Assembly (NCBI GenBank): GCA_020636155.1
Contig: JACJYM010000002.1
Span: 264,013-328,012 of the forward strand
Reading direction: 5' to 3'
From: Lewinellaceae bacterium
Lineage (GTDB): Bacteria; Bacteroidota; Bacteroidia; Chitinophagales; Saprospiraceae
DNA: 64,000 nt
The notes under the pieces were generated by a model, which had not been told where the DNA came from, did not search any database, and saw nothing but the letters and a program-made list of their open reading frames with translations. A program made the translations under genes and the position numbers. Each line of letters opens with the position of its first letter. Within the stretch, counting starts at the first letter, position 1. This document shows positions 1-8,716 of this stretch, in pieces.

Positions 1-2
1 AG

Positions 3-644
3 ATCGTCCTAGATTTTGACATTATGGATATCGATATGCCTATGCTATTTGCTTCGGCCTTTTTCCTATACATTGCGGTGATGGATCAGCATTTGAGTAT
101 CTTAGAAGCCATCTTATTTTTAGTAGCACTATCTATATTTTTAGCCAATTCCTTTACCGGTGATAATAAGTCCGAGAAAGTAGAAAGAGAGCCTGTGTCA
201 GGTAGGACTTGGTTGTTTTTTTTACTTGGAGGAGTTTTGGTTTATTTTGGCAGTACTTATACCATTGACTCCTTGATTAAAATTTCTGAGTCACTGTCGA
301 TTGACCCTTATTTTATATCTATTATCGTCTTAGCATTGGGTACTTCGTTGCCGGAGCTAGTAGTTAGTGTCAGCGCTGCCAAAAAGGGCAAAACGAGTAT
401 AGCTGTTGGCAACATACTTGGTTCCAATATCTTTAATTCTTATGCTGTGATGGCTATTCCTCGGTTCTTTGGCGATCTAAAAATTCCTGATGAAAGCATT
501 TCTTTTCACATGCCGTTTATGATTGCAGCCACGATGTTATTTGCTATTATGTGCATTAGTGGGAGGATTTCAAAATGGGAGGGAGCGATACTTTTAGTGT
601 TATACACATATTTTATTGGTGAGCAAGTCAGCTCATTACTTTGA
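3..644 (+). CDS. Calcium/sodium antiporter, CaCA family (5' partial)
   Basis: C-terminal part of an inner-membrane cation/Ca2+ exchanger that swaps Ca2+ against Na+ or H+. The frame is open to the left edge of the window, so the true start lies upstream; the ATG at 24 is internal. The conserved second alpha-repeat is visible, with GTSLPELVVS followed about 15 residues later by GNILGSNIFN, and the region holds about five hydrophobic segments. This is the cation-binding signature of YrbG/NCX-like exchangers. The family is secure; the transported ion is inferred. Confidence 0.88.
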   Translation: MVLDFDIMDIDMPMLFASAFFLYIAVMDQHLSILEAILFLVALSIFLANSFTGDNKSEKVEREPVSGRTWLFFLLGGVLVYFGSTYTIDSLIKISESLSIDPYFISIIVLALGTSLPELVVSVSAAKKGKTSIAVGNILGSNIFNSYAVMAIPRFFGDLKIPDESISFHMPFMIAATMLFAIMCISGRISKWEGAILLVLYTYFIGEQVSSLL

Positions 645-708
645 CGAATCAAGATCATTAAAAATTTCTATTTAAAAATTATTTAATATTCACTTAATAT
701 TGTAGTTT

Positions 709-716
709 TACCTTTG
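709..716 (+). promoter_or_regulatory. Candidate -7 element TACCTTTG
   Basis: Exact match to the Bacteroidota -7 consensus TAnnTTTG, 50 bp upstream of the secreted protein that starts at 767. No good TTTG -33 box is seen at 19-21 bp, so this is tentative. Confidence 0.4.
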
Positions 717-766
717 CAATACCCTAAAAAGCCAAGTAATTGATTAATTATTAAAACCAACCAATT

Positions 767-1750
767 ATGAGGTCATTTTTTACGTATTTTTTATTTCTTC
801 AATCTATTATTTTATATTCTCAATCTTTTGATCTAGGAAGTCAAATTACGAACGGAGTCACCACTGGCGGATGTGAATCAGGTTGCCAATTAGCAGGATG
901 GTGTGATCCAGTAGGTACGGGCAACCATGCAGTTACTACTTCTACAATGAATATTACAGTTCCTGCTGGAGAATTTTTAAGTATGACGATAACTTCTAAC
1001 AATGATTGTCCCGCTTCGGGTCTCGATGGTGGCGACGGTGTAACAGTCAATGGTGTAAGCACAGGGACATATACAAGTAATGCACAGGTCAATTATACAG
1101 GTTGTTTTGAAAATAATTCTACTTCAGATTATGATGTACCAGTAAGCCTAATTTCTAACAGAAGGGACGAAACAGTCCATGTAGATTACACGATTACTTC
1201 AACTGATCCTGGCACTTGTGCCTTATTGCCCGTTAAATATATTTCTTTTACTGGTAGAGATGAAACAAAAAGAAATATTCTAAATTGGGAAACGGCCTCA
1301 GAGGTGAATAATTCTCATTTTGTTGTGGAGAAATCTACAGATGGGTTGGAATTTGTAAAAATTGGAGAAGTTCAAGGAAGGGGATTTACACAGAATAGGG
1401 AAAAATATGAATATGTTGATGAGGATGTGAATTCAACGGTATCTTTTTATCAATTGAGACAAGTCGATTTTGATGGAAATTTTTCTTTATCCTTTATAGT
1501 AATTGTTGTGAGTGATTATTTTAAAAACAGCCTTAGAATAGGATATAATTCATCAGATAATAATTTGTTTATTGACGGAATGACGGATACTAGCAAGCTA
1601 AATATTTTTAATATTTCTGGACAGGTTGTTTATGATAACATAATCTCCGAAGAAAAAACGTTATCTCTGGATTTTTTACATAGCGGTATATATGTAGCAC
1701 AAATAATTCAAAATGGCTTTCAAAAAACCCTTCGTTTTGTTGTGCCTTAA
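767..1750 (+). CDS. Secreted protein with T9SS type A sorting domain
   Basis: Exported protein of unknown function. Residues 1-19 are a signal peptide (hydrophobic core, ending near LYSQS). The middle (about 25-150) is Cys- and Gly-rich and I do not recognise it. About 155-250 is the Ig-like block common before T9SS tails in Saprospiria-like bacteria (LNWETASEVNNSHFVVEKS, then FYQLRQVDFDG). The last ~75 residues are a type A sorting domain: LNIFNISGQVVYD and a final SGIYVAQI strand before the basic end. It should cross the outer membrane through the SprA translocon encoded near 52 kb. The C-terminal half is clearly related to the next gene. Confidence 0.75.
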   Translation: MRSFFTYFLFLQSIILYSQSFDLGSQITNGVTTGGCESGCQLAGWCDPVGTGNHAVTTSTMNITVPAGEFLSMTITSNNDCPASGLDGGDGVTVNGVSTGTYTSNAQVNYTGCFENNSTSDYDVPVSLISNRRDETVHVDYTITSTDPGTCALLPVKYISFTGRDETKRNILNWETASEVNNSHFVVEKSTDGLEFVKIGEVQGRGFTQNREKYEYVDEDVNSTVSFYQLRQVDFDGNFSLSFIVIVVSDYFKNSLRIGYNSSDNNLFIDGMTDTSKLNIFNISGQVVYDNIISEEKTLSLDFLHSGIYVAQIIQNGFQKTLRFVVP

Positions 1751-1864
1751 ATAGTTTCAGCTGGTATTTATTAGTTATTTAAGGTAATTTTAAATAATTA
1801 TTAAATCTTAAATACATAGTAATTTTTTTTAAGAATGTAAGGATTTATTCATTTCTTTGATCTT

Positions 1865-1881
1865 GATATCCTAAGGATATC
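1865..1881. promoter_or_regulatory. Perfect palindrome GATATCCT-A-AGGATATC
   Basis: An 8+8 bp perfect inverted repeat around a single A, lying 31 bp upstream of the start at 1913. It could be an operator for a dimeric regulator or part of the 5' leader. Its GATATC core recurs in other intergenic palindromes of this window. Confidence 0.35.
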
Positions 1882-1912
1882 GTAATGATTAATAACTAAA
1901 ACCAAACTGAAA

Positions 1913-2935
1913 ATGAGAAAAATCTTTACATTCTTATTACTTGCTATTCCTTTTTTTAATGCAGCAATCTCTCAAAATATTAATGAGTTTCACTATGATA
2001 ATGCTGGCACGGACGTAGGTGAATTTGTTGAAATTTATATCCCCAATCCTCAGCCAGGAGATTTATTCAATTATACAATAACCTTGTATAATGGGAGTGG
2101 TGGTGCTTCATATAACAGTAAAACATTAGATGCTTTATCTCCAACTTGTGACATGGATGGCTGCTATTATGTTTGGAATTTACCGACTGATGGTTTGCAA
2201 AATGGTCCACCAGATGGAATAGCACTATCTGGACCAAGTGGCCTAATTGAATTTTTAAGCTATGAAGGTACTTTTACGGCATCTGGTGGACCAGCTAATG
2301 GGATTTTAAGTACTGATGTAGGTGTTACTGAGACTAGTTCAACTCCAATCGGAAATTCACTTGCATTGATTGATGGGGTATGGGTGTCAGGACCAAACAC
2401 GGCCAATAGTGTAAATCCTGTTGTATTAGTAAGTTTTAGCGGCAAGCATGAAAGTGGAAAGAATGTTTTGTATTGGACTACAGCTTCTGAAACTAACAAT
2501 TCACATTTTGAGATTGAAAAATCTATGGATGGTAAGTATTTTCAAGCATTAGGAAATGTAGAAGGATCAGGTAATTCTGATAAATTCGTGAATTATACTT
2601 TTGAAGACTATAGTGTGAACCAGTCCATTATCTATTATAGACTAAAACAAGTAGATTTTGATGGACAATATGAATATTCAAATACGATTGCTGTTTTAAG
2701 TAATTTAAATCGCGATAATTCAATTGTTTATATAAATCAATCAAGACAATTGTACATTGATGAACAAAACACTGAATCTACAGTTTATGTCTTTAACTCA
2801 AATGGTAAATTGGTAAATACTTACAATATATTTTCTTCTTGTTATATAAATCTTGATAATTCAATATCTGGAGTTTATATTGCAAGTATGGTGAATAAAT
2901 TTGGAACTCATTCCATCAAGTTCTTCATTCATTAA
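1913..2935 (+). CDS. Secreted lamin-tail-like protein with T9SS type A sorting domain
   Basis: Signal peptide at residues 1-20 (ends AAISQ). Residues 21-165 start with INEFHYDNAGTDVGEFVEIY, typical of lamin-tail (LTD) domains of secreted bacterial proteins, which often accompany nucleases or adhesins; no nuclease domain is present here. About 168-265 is the Ig-like block shared with the preceding gene (TTASETNNSHFEIEKSMDG, YYRLKQVDFDGQYEYS). The end is a type A T9SS sorting domain (VYVFNSNGKLVNTY, SGVYIASMV). Likely a surface or released protein. The two tandem genes look like duplicates in the C-terminal half with swapped N-terminal domains. A rho-independent terminator follows. Confidence 0.75.
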   Translation: MRKIFTFLLLAIPFFNAAISQNINEFHYDNAGTDVGEFVEIYIPNPQPGDLFNYTITLYNGSGGASYNSKTLDALSPTCDMDGCYYVWNLPTDGLQNGPPDGIALSGPSGLIEFLSYEGTFTASGGPANGILSTDVGVTETSSTPIGNSLALIDGVWVSGPNTANSVNPVVLVSFSGKHESGKNVLYWTTASETNNSHFEIEKSMDGKYFQALGNVEGSGNSDKFVNYTFEDYSVNQSIIYYRLKQVDFDGQYEYSNTIAVLSNLNRDNSIVYINQSRQLYIDEQNTESTVYVFNSNGKLVNTYNIFSSCYINLDNSISGVYIASMVNKFGTHSIKFFIH

Positions 2936-2968
2936 TTGAATTTTATTAAAAATAATTATCATATTAGA

Positions 2969-3001
2969 AGCAGCTTCAATATCTTTGAGGCTGCTTTTTT
3001 T
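2969..3001 (+). terminator. Rho-independent terminator
   Basis: AGCAGCTTCAA pairs with TTGAGGCTGCT (11-bp stem with one G-T pair, 5-nt loop), followed by a T-run. It ends the secreted-protein gene before the YbaB gene. Confidence 0.85.
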
Positions 3002-3022
3002 ATGAATTAAATTTATTATAAT

Positions 3023-3322
3023 ATGTTTGGCGATTTGATGGGTGACCTTTCTCGTAAACAGGAAGAAATGAAAGAAAGGCTCAAAACAATTAAAGTGACA
3101 GAAACAATAGATGGTATAACTTTGGAAGCCAATGCCAATCGCGAATTACAGAATGTATCAATCGTAGATGAAACGATTATGGAAGATAAAGAACGTCTAG
3201 AAGATACCATCGTGGTCGCATTTAATAGATTAAACAATAAAATCACAGAAACAGAAGTTTTAGAGTCACAAAAACTCATGGCAGAGTTGATGCCGGAGGG
3301 ATTTGAAGATTTGTTTAATTAA
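3023..3322 (+). CDS. YbaB/EbfC family nucleoid-associated protein
   Basis: Small DNA-binding protein of 99 residues, the usual size for the family. It begins MFGDLMGDLSRKQEEMKERL, an amphipathic helix, then a beta section (GITLEANANRELQNVSI), then a second long helix ending LMPEGFEDLF. EbfC-type proteins form dimers that bind DNA and compact the nucleoid; in some bacteria they are linked to recombinational repair. The stop is 9 bp before the next start, so the two are probably cotranscribed. No dnaX or recR neighbour is seen, unlike many other phyla. Confidence 0.85.
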   Translation: MFGDLMGDLSRKQEEMKERLKTIKVTETIDGITLEANANRELQNVSIVDETIMEDKERLEDTIVVAFNRLNNKITETEVLESQKLMAELMPEGFEDLFN

Positions 3323-3331
3323 GTCAGTTTG

Positions 3332-4531
3332 ATGCCTAATATACGATTTCTTGTTCTGCTCTTGACTTTTTATGCAGTTTCGTCCACTGCCCAAGAATAT
3401 GACTATTTGTTTGACTTTGCGAGTTGTGATGCCCGAGAAGCTAATAATTTATTAGCGCCTGGGCTCATCATAGGAGATCCGAAATGTGTCTGTGGCTTGG
3501 AAAATAATTCGTTGGAATTGTCAGGTGACGATTCGGTACTGCTACCGGAAGAGTTAAAAGACCTGATGAAGGAAGATTTTACCCTCGAGTTTTACTTTCT
3601 AATCAATGAAGCGACCACATTGACAGATATTTTTTCAATAAGGAGCAGCTGCACTTTGGATTCAATGATGTCCATTACTTATATACCCCAGTATAATCGG
3701 ATACTGTTTGAAGCCGCAGAAGCACCCAGTCGATATCACTCCATATTTGGCAACCTAAATCCTGATTTATGCTGGCACGAGATTGCCATTACCAAGCAGG
3801 GACTTGAGTATTCCTTGTATTTGGACGGACAATATGTCAATACTTTTCTCGCAGCATTGAATATCCCACTGGGATCCAATGCAATTCCAAGTTTTGCCAA
3901 TAGCCCTTGTATCGTAGTTGACCAAGAAAGATTGAATGGTCGGATTGATGAATTTAAGTTTTATCGTCGGGCATTGTCCACTCTTGAAATCAAAGAAAAA
4001 TATTTATATCCAGACCAAATTATCACCAGAGACACCACAATTTTCAAAGGTGATGCCATTGATATTAAAGTCGGAGCAAGTTGTTATGACGACTTTAACT
4101 GGAGCCCCGGCAACGAGTTGGTTGATGATCAATTACTCGAACCAACTTCCAAAAATGAAGAAACCGTCACTTTTACATTGACGAGCTACACGGGTTCCTG
4201 CGTGGCTAATGACGAGGTGACAATTTATGTAATTGATGAAAATGACATCGATTGCAATGATTTAAAATTACCCTCGGCCTTTACTCCCAATGGAGATGGT
4301 CTTAATGACACGTACGGAATCAGCAATACTTTTGTGATAGATTCACTAGAATATTTTGAAATATATGACCGATGGGGCTCACGGGTATTTAATACGCAAC
4401 AGATAAATCAGCAGTGGGATGGAAGTTTTTCAGGGCAACCCGTAAATCCTGGGATGTTTTTGTATAAAATCAAATTTACCTGTAAAGGTGAACAGCATAT
4501 TGCCGTCGACAATTTTTCAGTTTTACGGTAA
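3332..4531 (+). CDS. LamG-domain secreted protein with T9SS type B sorting domain
   Basis: Exported protein. The ATG at 3332 is preferred to an upstream TTG at 3329. Signal peptide about 1-20 (ends SSTAQ). About 25-225 is a concanavalin-A-like LamG/jelly-roll fold, ending with the typical LNGRIDEFKFYRRALSTLEI. About 235-310 is an Ig-like spacer. The last ~85 residues are a type B sorting domain (gliding-motility-associated C-terminal domain): LPSAFTPNGDGLNDTYGI, then FEIYDRWGSRVF and WDGSFSGQPVNPGMFLYKI. Type B cargo usually depends on a PorP/SprF partner; one is encoded at 17.3 kb. Binding target unknown, perhaps glycans. Confidence 0.82.
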   Translation: MPNIRFLVLLLTFYAVSSTAQEYDYLFDFASCDAREANNLLAPGLIIGDPKCVCGLENNSLELSGDDSVLLPEELKDLMKEDFTLEFYFLINEATTLTDIFSIRSSCTLDSMMSITYIPQYNRILFEAAEAPSRYHSIFGNLNPDLCWHEIAITKQGLEYSLYLDGQYVNTFLAALNIPLGSNAIPSFANSPCIVVDQERLNGRIDEFKFYRRALSTLEIKEKYLYPDQIITRDTTIFKGDAIDIKVGASCYDDFNWSPGNELVDDQLLEPTSKNEETVTFTLTSYTGSCVANDEVTIYVIDENDIDCNDLKLPSAFTPNGDGLNDTYGISNTFVIDSLEYFEIYDRWGSRVFNTQQINQQWDGSFSGQPVNPGMFLYKIKFTCKGEQHIAVDNFSVLR

Positions 4532-4552
4532 ATTGACTATAACTTATTGTTA

Positions 4553-5110
4553 ATGAGACTTATATTACTTTTGGCTTTCTTTTTAGCCTGTAAAAATAAA
4601 TCTGAAGTTCCTAAAGTTTCAGAGGTGCCAGATCACTTAATAGTTGAAGAACTGAAAGAGAAAATGGAAGAGACAGATACAGTAAAAATTGAAACCATTA
4701 ATGAAGTGGCGGTAGTAACAGATACTGTTCCAAAAAAAGAAATTCAAAAAGAGTTAATAAAGGAAACCCCCAAACAAAAAGTAAAAAAATACGCAAGCAT
4801 AAAGTTTGAAAATCGAGAGTTTAGCTTTGATACCATTACCGAAGGAGAGGAAGTAAATCATAAATTTTCATTTGTAAATGACGGAGATATTCCTCTTAAA
4901 ATTTATAAAGTTGTGCCCTCATGTGGTTGCACAATGCCTAGTTACCCATTCGTTGATATAGCACCTCGCGACACCGGTTTCATCGGTGTAAATTACAATA
5001 GTGTGGGAAAAGATGGCGAACAAATTCCAAAGATTGAAGTTTTCACTAATACAAAAAACAGTCCCATTTCGTTATTTCTAACAGGATATGTAAAACAAGC
5101 TAAGAAATAG
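4553..5110 (+). CDS. DUF1573 lipoprotein
   Basis: The start is placed at the ATG at 4553, which gives a clean lipoprotein signal (LLLAFFLAC, lipid Cys at about residue 13). An upstream TTG at 4547 is less likely. Residues 20-80 are a charged, low-complexity Lys/Glu linker. About 82-180 is a DUF1573 Ig-like domain with the hallmark GDIPLKI, VVPSCGCTMPSYP and FIGVNYNS segments. The family is common in Bacteroidota and of unknown function; the fold resembles ASH/MSP-like beta sandwiches. Probably anchored to the outer membrane and facing the periplasm or surface. Confidence 0.82.
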   Translation: MRLILLLAFFLACKNKSEVPKVSEVPDHLIVEELKEKMEETDTVKIETINEVAVVTDTVPKKEIQKELIKETPKQKVKKYASIKFENREFSFDTITEGEEVNHKFSFVNDGDIPLKIYKVVPSCGCTMPSYPFVDIAPRDTGFIGVNYNSVGKDGEQIPKIEVFTNTKNSPISLFLTGYVKQAKK

Positions 5111-5263
5111 CGTTTTATATGAGCATTTGAAGTAGAGTATTTTATTTTCAAAGGGAATTTATTTCCAAAAAGTTTTTGAAAAATCGGACTGATACGGATT
5201 TAATACTGAAAAATTGAAATACACCTTTGTGGGCTTAATTTATTCAAGTTAAAATTATTTATC

Positions 5264-5271
5264 TATCTTTG
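5264..5271 (+). promoter_or_regulatory. Candidate -7 element TATCTTTG for bamD operon
   Basis: Exact TAnnTTTG match ending only 7 bp before the bamD ATG; a TTTA about 21 bp upstream could be a poor -33 box. If used, the bamD transcript would have almost no leader. Confidence 0.45.
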
Positions 5272-5278
5272 CGGACTT

Positions 5279-6079
5279 ATGAAATTTAAGCAAGTTTTAC
5301 TGGTATTTTTTGCATTTTTAGTGCTTTCATGTTCGTCAGAATTTGAAAAAATAAGAACGAGTTCTAACCCAGAGCTCATACTAAAGAATGCAGAAAAATA
5401 TTATAAGGAAGAAGATTATTTCAGGGCACAAGCGCTTTATGAAGAAGCGATTCAATATTATCGCGGCCAGAAAGAAGCAGAAGATATCTATTACAAAATG
5501 GCATACACACATTACCACTTAGGTGAGTTCATTTTGGCATCTTACTATTTTGAAAATTTTGCAAAGACATTTTATAATAGTGAGAAAAAAGAAGAAGCCG
5601 TATTTATGTCAGCGTATTCTAATTATAGATTATCTCCAAGTTATAAATTGGATCAATCATATTCTGTGAAGGCGATAGAAGGCATGCAGAATTTCATTAA
5701 TACCTATCCTCATAGTGATCGGGTAGCAGAGGCCAATGGACTGATTGATATCATGAGACAAAAATTGGAACAAAAAGCATACGAGGAAGGTTATCTTTAT
5801 TATAAAATTGGACAATATCAAGCCTCATTGGTTTCATTTGAGAATGTATTGAAAGATTTTCCTGAGACAGCTAGAGCTGAGGAGATACGTTTTTTGATGT
5901 TAAAGTCCTCCTACACTTATGCACAGAAAAGTGTATATGAAAAAAGGCTGGAACGATATTTGGAAACAGTAAAATTATATAAGAATTTTATTTACAAGCA
6001 TCCTGAATCAAAATATTTAAAGGAAGCTGAAAGTATATATGAAGATTCATTACAACAATTAGAAAATTTAAAATCATGA
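5279..6079 (+). CDS. bamD: Outer membrane assembly lipoprotein BamD
   Basis: Essential lipoprotein of the BAM complex, which inserts beta-barrel proteins into the outer membrane. Residues 1-18 form a lipoprotein signal (FLVLSC). The rest is five TPR-like helical pairs, e.g. AEKYYKEEDYFRAQALYEEA, YKMAYTHYHLGEFILASYYF and FINTYPHSDRVAEA, which is the BamD/ComL arrangement. Its length of 266 is normal. The stop overlaps the rpoZ start by 4 bp (ATGA), indicating translational coupling. The linkage bamD-rpoZ-coaBC-DUF4835 is conserved in Bacteroidota. Confidence 0.92.
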   Translation: MKFKQVLLVFFAFLVLSCSSEFEKIRTSSNPELILKNAEKYYKEEDYFRAQALYEEAIQYYRGQKEAEDIYYKMAYTHYHLGEFILASYYFENFAKTFYNSEKKEEAVFMSAYSNYRLSPSYKLDQSYSVKAIEGMQNFINTYPHSDRVAEANGLIDIMRQKLEQKAYEEGYLYYKIGQYQASLVSFENVLKDFPETARAEEIRFLMLKSSYTYAQKSVYEKRLERYLETVKLYKNFIYKHPESKYLKEAESIYEDSLQQLENLKS

Positions 6080-6405
6080 GTGATTTAAAAGCAAGAGTTC
6101 AAAGTATTGACCCAAATGTCAAAGCGAGAGATATAAGGTCTTTAGCAGGCCAGACAGGTAATATTTATGAATCTTTAGCAGTAATCTCAAATAGAGCTAG
6201 ACAGATTTCGAGTGAGATGAGAGAAGAATTGCATTCAAAGCTTGAAGAATTTGCAATAACAACAGAAGCGATCGAAGAATTTCATGAAAATAAAGAACAG
6301 ATAGAAATTTCGAAATTTTACGAGAGACTTCCAAACCCTGTTGTAATAGCAACAGAAGAGTTTATTAACGGCGAATTGGAATACAGATTTAAAGAAAATC
6401 AGTAA
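6076..6405 (+). CDS. rpoZ: RNA polymerase omega subunit (Rpb6-like)
   Basis: 109-residue protein with the Bacteroidota RpoZ pattern: NIYESLAVISNRARQISSEM near residues 34-53, the equivalent of the omega/Rpb6 core helix, then a Glu-rich end (EELHSKLEEFA, FYERLPNPVVIATEEFINGE). Omega helps assemble and stabilise the beta' subunit. It overlaps bamD by 4 bp and lies 24 bp before coaBC. Identification rests on the core motif and the conserved gene order. Confidence 0.85.
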   Translation: MSDLKARVQSIDPNVKARDIRSLAGQTGNIYESLAVISNRARQISSEMREELHSKLEEFAITTEAIEEFHENKEQIEISKFYERLPNPVVIATEEFINGELEYRFKENQ

Positions 6406-6429
6406 TTTTTTCGGTGTAATCCGAAAGCC

Positions 6430-7632
6430 ATGAAGTCACTTAAAGATAAGAAAATACTACTGGGAATAACGGGTAGTATTGCGGCGTACAAAACCACTTA
6501 TCTTATACGAGGATTGGTAAAAGAAGGAGCGGTGGTCAAGGTAATAATGACTGATGCCGCTTGTTCTTTTATCAGTCCTCTTACTATTTCTACCTTGTCC
6601 AAGACCAAAGTACATACCCATCTTATGGATGAGGAGACTTGGAATAATCATGTGGAACTGGGAATGTGGGCGGACTTATTTATAATAGCGCCGGCCACGG
6701 CTAATACTATGTCCAAAATGGCGATCGGTATGGCAGATAATTTTTTAACTGCCGTTTACCTCTCCGCCAAATGTCCTGTATGGATAGCTCCGGCTATGGA
6801 TTTAGATATGTGGAAACACCCAAGTACACAGGGCAATTTGCGAGTTTTGCACTCCTATGGTATTCATATTCTAAATCCTGAAATAGGAGAGCTGGCAAGT
6901 GGTCTCTATGGGCAAGGCCGCATGATGGAACCCGAATCCATTATGGATGCCTTATCGGATTATTTTAACACAAAGAATGATTTGGCCGGCAAAAAAGTCC
7001 TTATCACCGCAGGACCTACTTTTGAAAATATTGATCCTGTCCGGTTTATTGGAAATAGAAGTAGCGGTAAAATGGGCATTGCCCTAGCCGAAGAGTGTGC
7101 CGCAAGAGGTGCTCAAGTTATTTTGGTTTTAGGGCCTAGTAAACTGGAAGTCAACGAAGATAACATTCATACATATAGAGTGGTGACTTCTGACGAAATG
7201 TATAATGTGGCCAATTCCTTCTATTCGGAATCTGATATCGTGATTTTTGCAGCGGCGGTGGCAGACTATAAAGTGAAGCACATCTCGACCGAAAAAATTA
7301 AAAAGAAAGGTGAAACCCTCTCTTTAGAACTAGTGAAAACCATCGACATTGCTCAAAGCCTGGGCGAGAAAAAAAAGAAATCTCAGTTCCATGTAGGATT
7401 TGCACTAGAAACGAATAACGAATCTGAACATGCGAAAGAAAAGCTTAAGAAAAAAAACTTTGACATGATTGTCTTGAATTCATTGAAAGATGAAGGAGCT
7501 GGTTTCCAACACGATACCAATAAAGTAACAATCTTTACCAAGTCTAGCGATACACCCACGAAATTCGAGTTAAAAACTAAGAAAGAAGTTGCCACTGATA
7601 TTGTGGATTTAATTGTAAAAGAATACAACTAA
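6430..7632 (+). CDS. coaBC: Bifunctional CoaBC: phosphopantothenate-cysteine ligase / decarboxylase
   Basis: Makes 4'-phosphopantetheine for coenzyme A in two steps. Residues 1-180 are the FMN-dependent CoaC decarboxylase (GITGSIAAYKT; active-site His74 in NHVELGMWAD). Residues 185-400 are the CoaB ligase (KKVLITAGPTFENIDPVRFI, NRSSGKMG, AAAVADYK). Length 400 is normal. Two positions differ from the textbook decarboxylase motifs: PAMDLDMW in place of PxMNxxMW (Asp124 for Asn), and ASGLYGQGRM in place of the usual ACG (Ser157 for Cys). I believe both are typical of Bacteroidota CoaBC. Sits in the bamD-rpoZ operon. Confidence 0.93.
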   Translation: MKSLKDKKILLGITGSIAAYKTTYLIRGLVKEGAVVKVIMTDAACSFISPLTISTLSKTKVHTHLMDEETWNNHVELGMWADLFIIAPATANTMSKMAIGMADNFLTAVYLSAKCPVWIAPAMDLDMWKHPSTQGNLRVLHSYGIHILNPEIGELASGLYGQGRMMEPESIMDALSDYFNTKNDLAGKKVLITAGPTFENIDPVRFIGNRSSGKMGIALAEECAARGAQVILVLGPSKLEVNEDNIHTYRVVTSDEMYNVANSFYSESDIVIFAAAVADYKVKHISTEKIKKKGETLSLELVKTIDIAQSLGEKKKKSQFHVGFALETNNESEHAKEKLKKKNFDMIVLNSLKDEGAGFQHDTNKVTIFTKSSDTPTKFELKTKKEVATDIVDLIVKEYN

Positions 7633-7708
7633 TTTTTAAAAATATTCGTTATTAGCTCATTAATAATGAGTATTTCATAATTGAGAAGATAAATTTTATT
7701 GATTATAC

Positions 7709-8620
7709 ATGATGAATTTTAAAATCGCATTTTTAGCAGTTTTTTTGACCTTATCTTTTTTGGGAAAAGGTGTGGCTCAGGAGTTAAATGCTAAGGTCAC
7801 CATTAACACTCCTGTAAATACCACTGTAGATAAAACTTTCTACAATGAAATGGAGAAATCTATTTCTGATTTAATGAATAATTCTACTTGGACAGAGGAT
7901 GATTATGAGGTGATTGAGAAAATAGAGGTCAACATAACCCTTACAATTACGGCAGAAATCGATGCCAATAATTTTGAAGGCGAACTGATCATACAAGCGT
8001 CTAGGCCTATTTATAACAGCCTTTACCAATCGCCACTCATCAATCATGTGGACAAAAACGTAACATTCAGCTATATTACACAGCAAGTTTTGAGAAAAAG
8101 TAATGATGGGTATTATGATAATTTAAGTTCTATATTAAGCTACTATGCTTATCTAATTTTGGGCTTAGATGCGGATTCCTTTGAATTGTATGGTGGTGAC
8201 AAGTATTTTCAAGAAGCCTTAAATGTGATTAATAATTTGTCTGGAGGATTGAAAGACGATGCAGGATGGAAAAATAGTGGCATTACCAAGAACAACAGAT
8301 ATTGGATTTTAGAGAATTTGATGAATTCCAGATTTCGTCAATTTCGTCAGGCTTATTATGAGTATCATCGCCTCGGATTGGATGATATGATAGAAGATCC
8401 GGATAAGAGAAGAGCCATTTTATCGAGTGCTTTGACTGCTATTGGCGATGTTAACGAATCAAATCAAAATAGCATTCTCCTTCAGATTTTTTCGAATACA
8501 AAAAGAGAAGAAGTGGTCGAGATATTTAAAGTGGATGAACGAGGTCCACGATCAAAAATAAGAAATATCATGGTAAGAATCGATCCAGCTAATGCCAATA
8601 AATTTGACGAGTTAAAATAA
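7709..8620 (+). CDS. DUF4835 family protein (PorD-like)
   Basis: Exported protein restricted to Bacteroidota. Signal peptide about residues 1-24 (ends GVAQ). Mature part has the DUF4835 hallmarks: early beta section (LNAKVTINTP), SRPIYNSLYQSPLINH near 100, the FSYITQQ and YDNLSSILSYYAYLILGLDADSFELYGG block around 120-170, and a helical end. Some annotation schemes call this family the T9SS protein PorD; I cannot confirm that role. ATG at 7709 or the adjacent ATG at 7712 are equally plausible starts. Its position after coaBC is the conserved one. Confidence 0.82.
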   Translation: MMNFKIAFLAVFLTLSFLGKGVAQELNAKVTINTPVNTTVDKTFYNEMEKSISDLMNNSTWTEDDYEVIEKIEVNITLTITAEIDANNFEGELIIQASRPIYNSLYQSPLINHVDKNVTFSYITQQVLRKSNDGYYDNLSSILSYYAYLILGLDADSFELYGGDKYFQEALNVINNLSGGLKDDAGWKNSGITKNNRYWILENLMNSRFRQFRQAYYEYHRLGLDDMIEDPDKRRAILSSALTAIGDVNESNQNSILLQIFSNTKREEVVEIFKVDERGPRSKIRNIMVRIDPANANKFDELK

Positions 8621-8716
8621 AAGATAAAACAGACCATGTCTGGGATAATATTTAATTCACGAGTGGATTGATAAATCTAGAGGGTTGATTTTCGACAAAC
8701 AAAAAATTTTAAACCA

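Noticed and set aside
3022..3029. Perfect -7 consensus TATGTTTG
   Set aside because: It overlaps the ybaB ATG (starts 3023), so it cannot serve as that gene's promoter, and the match follows from the MFG codons.
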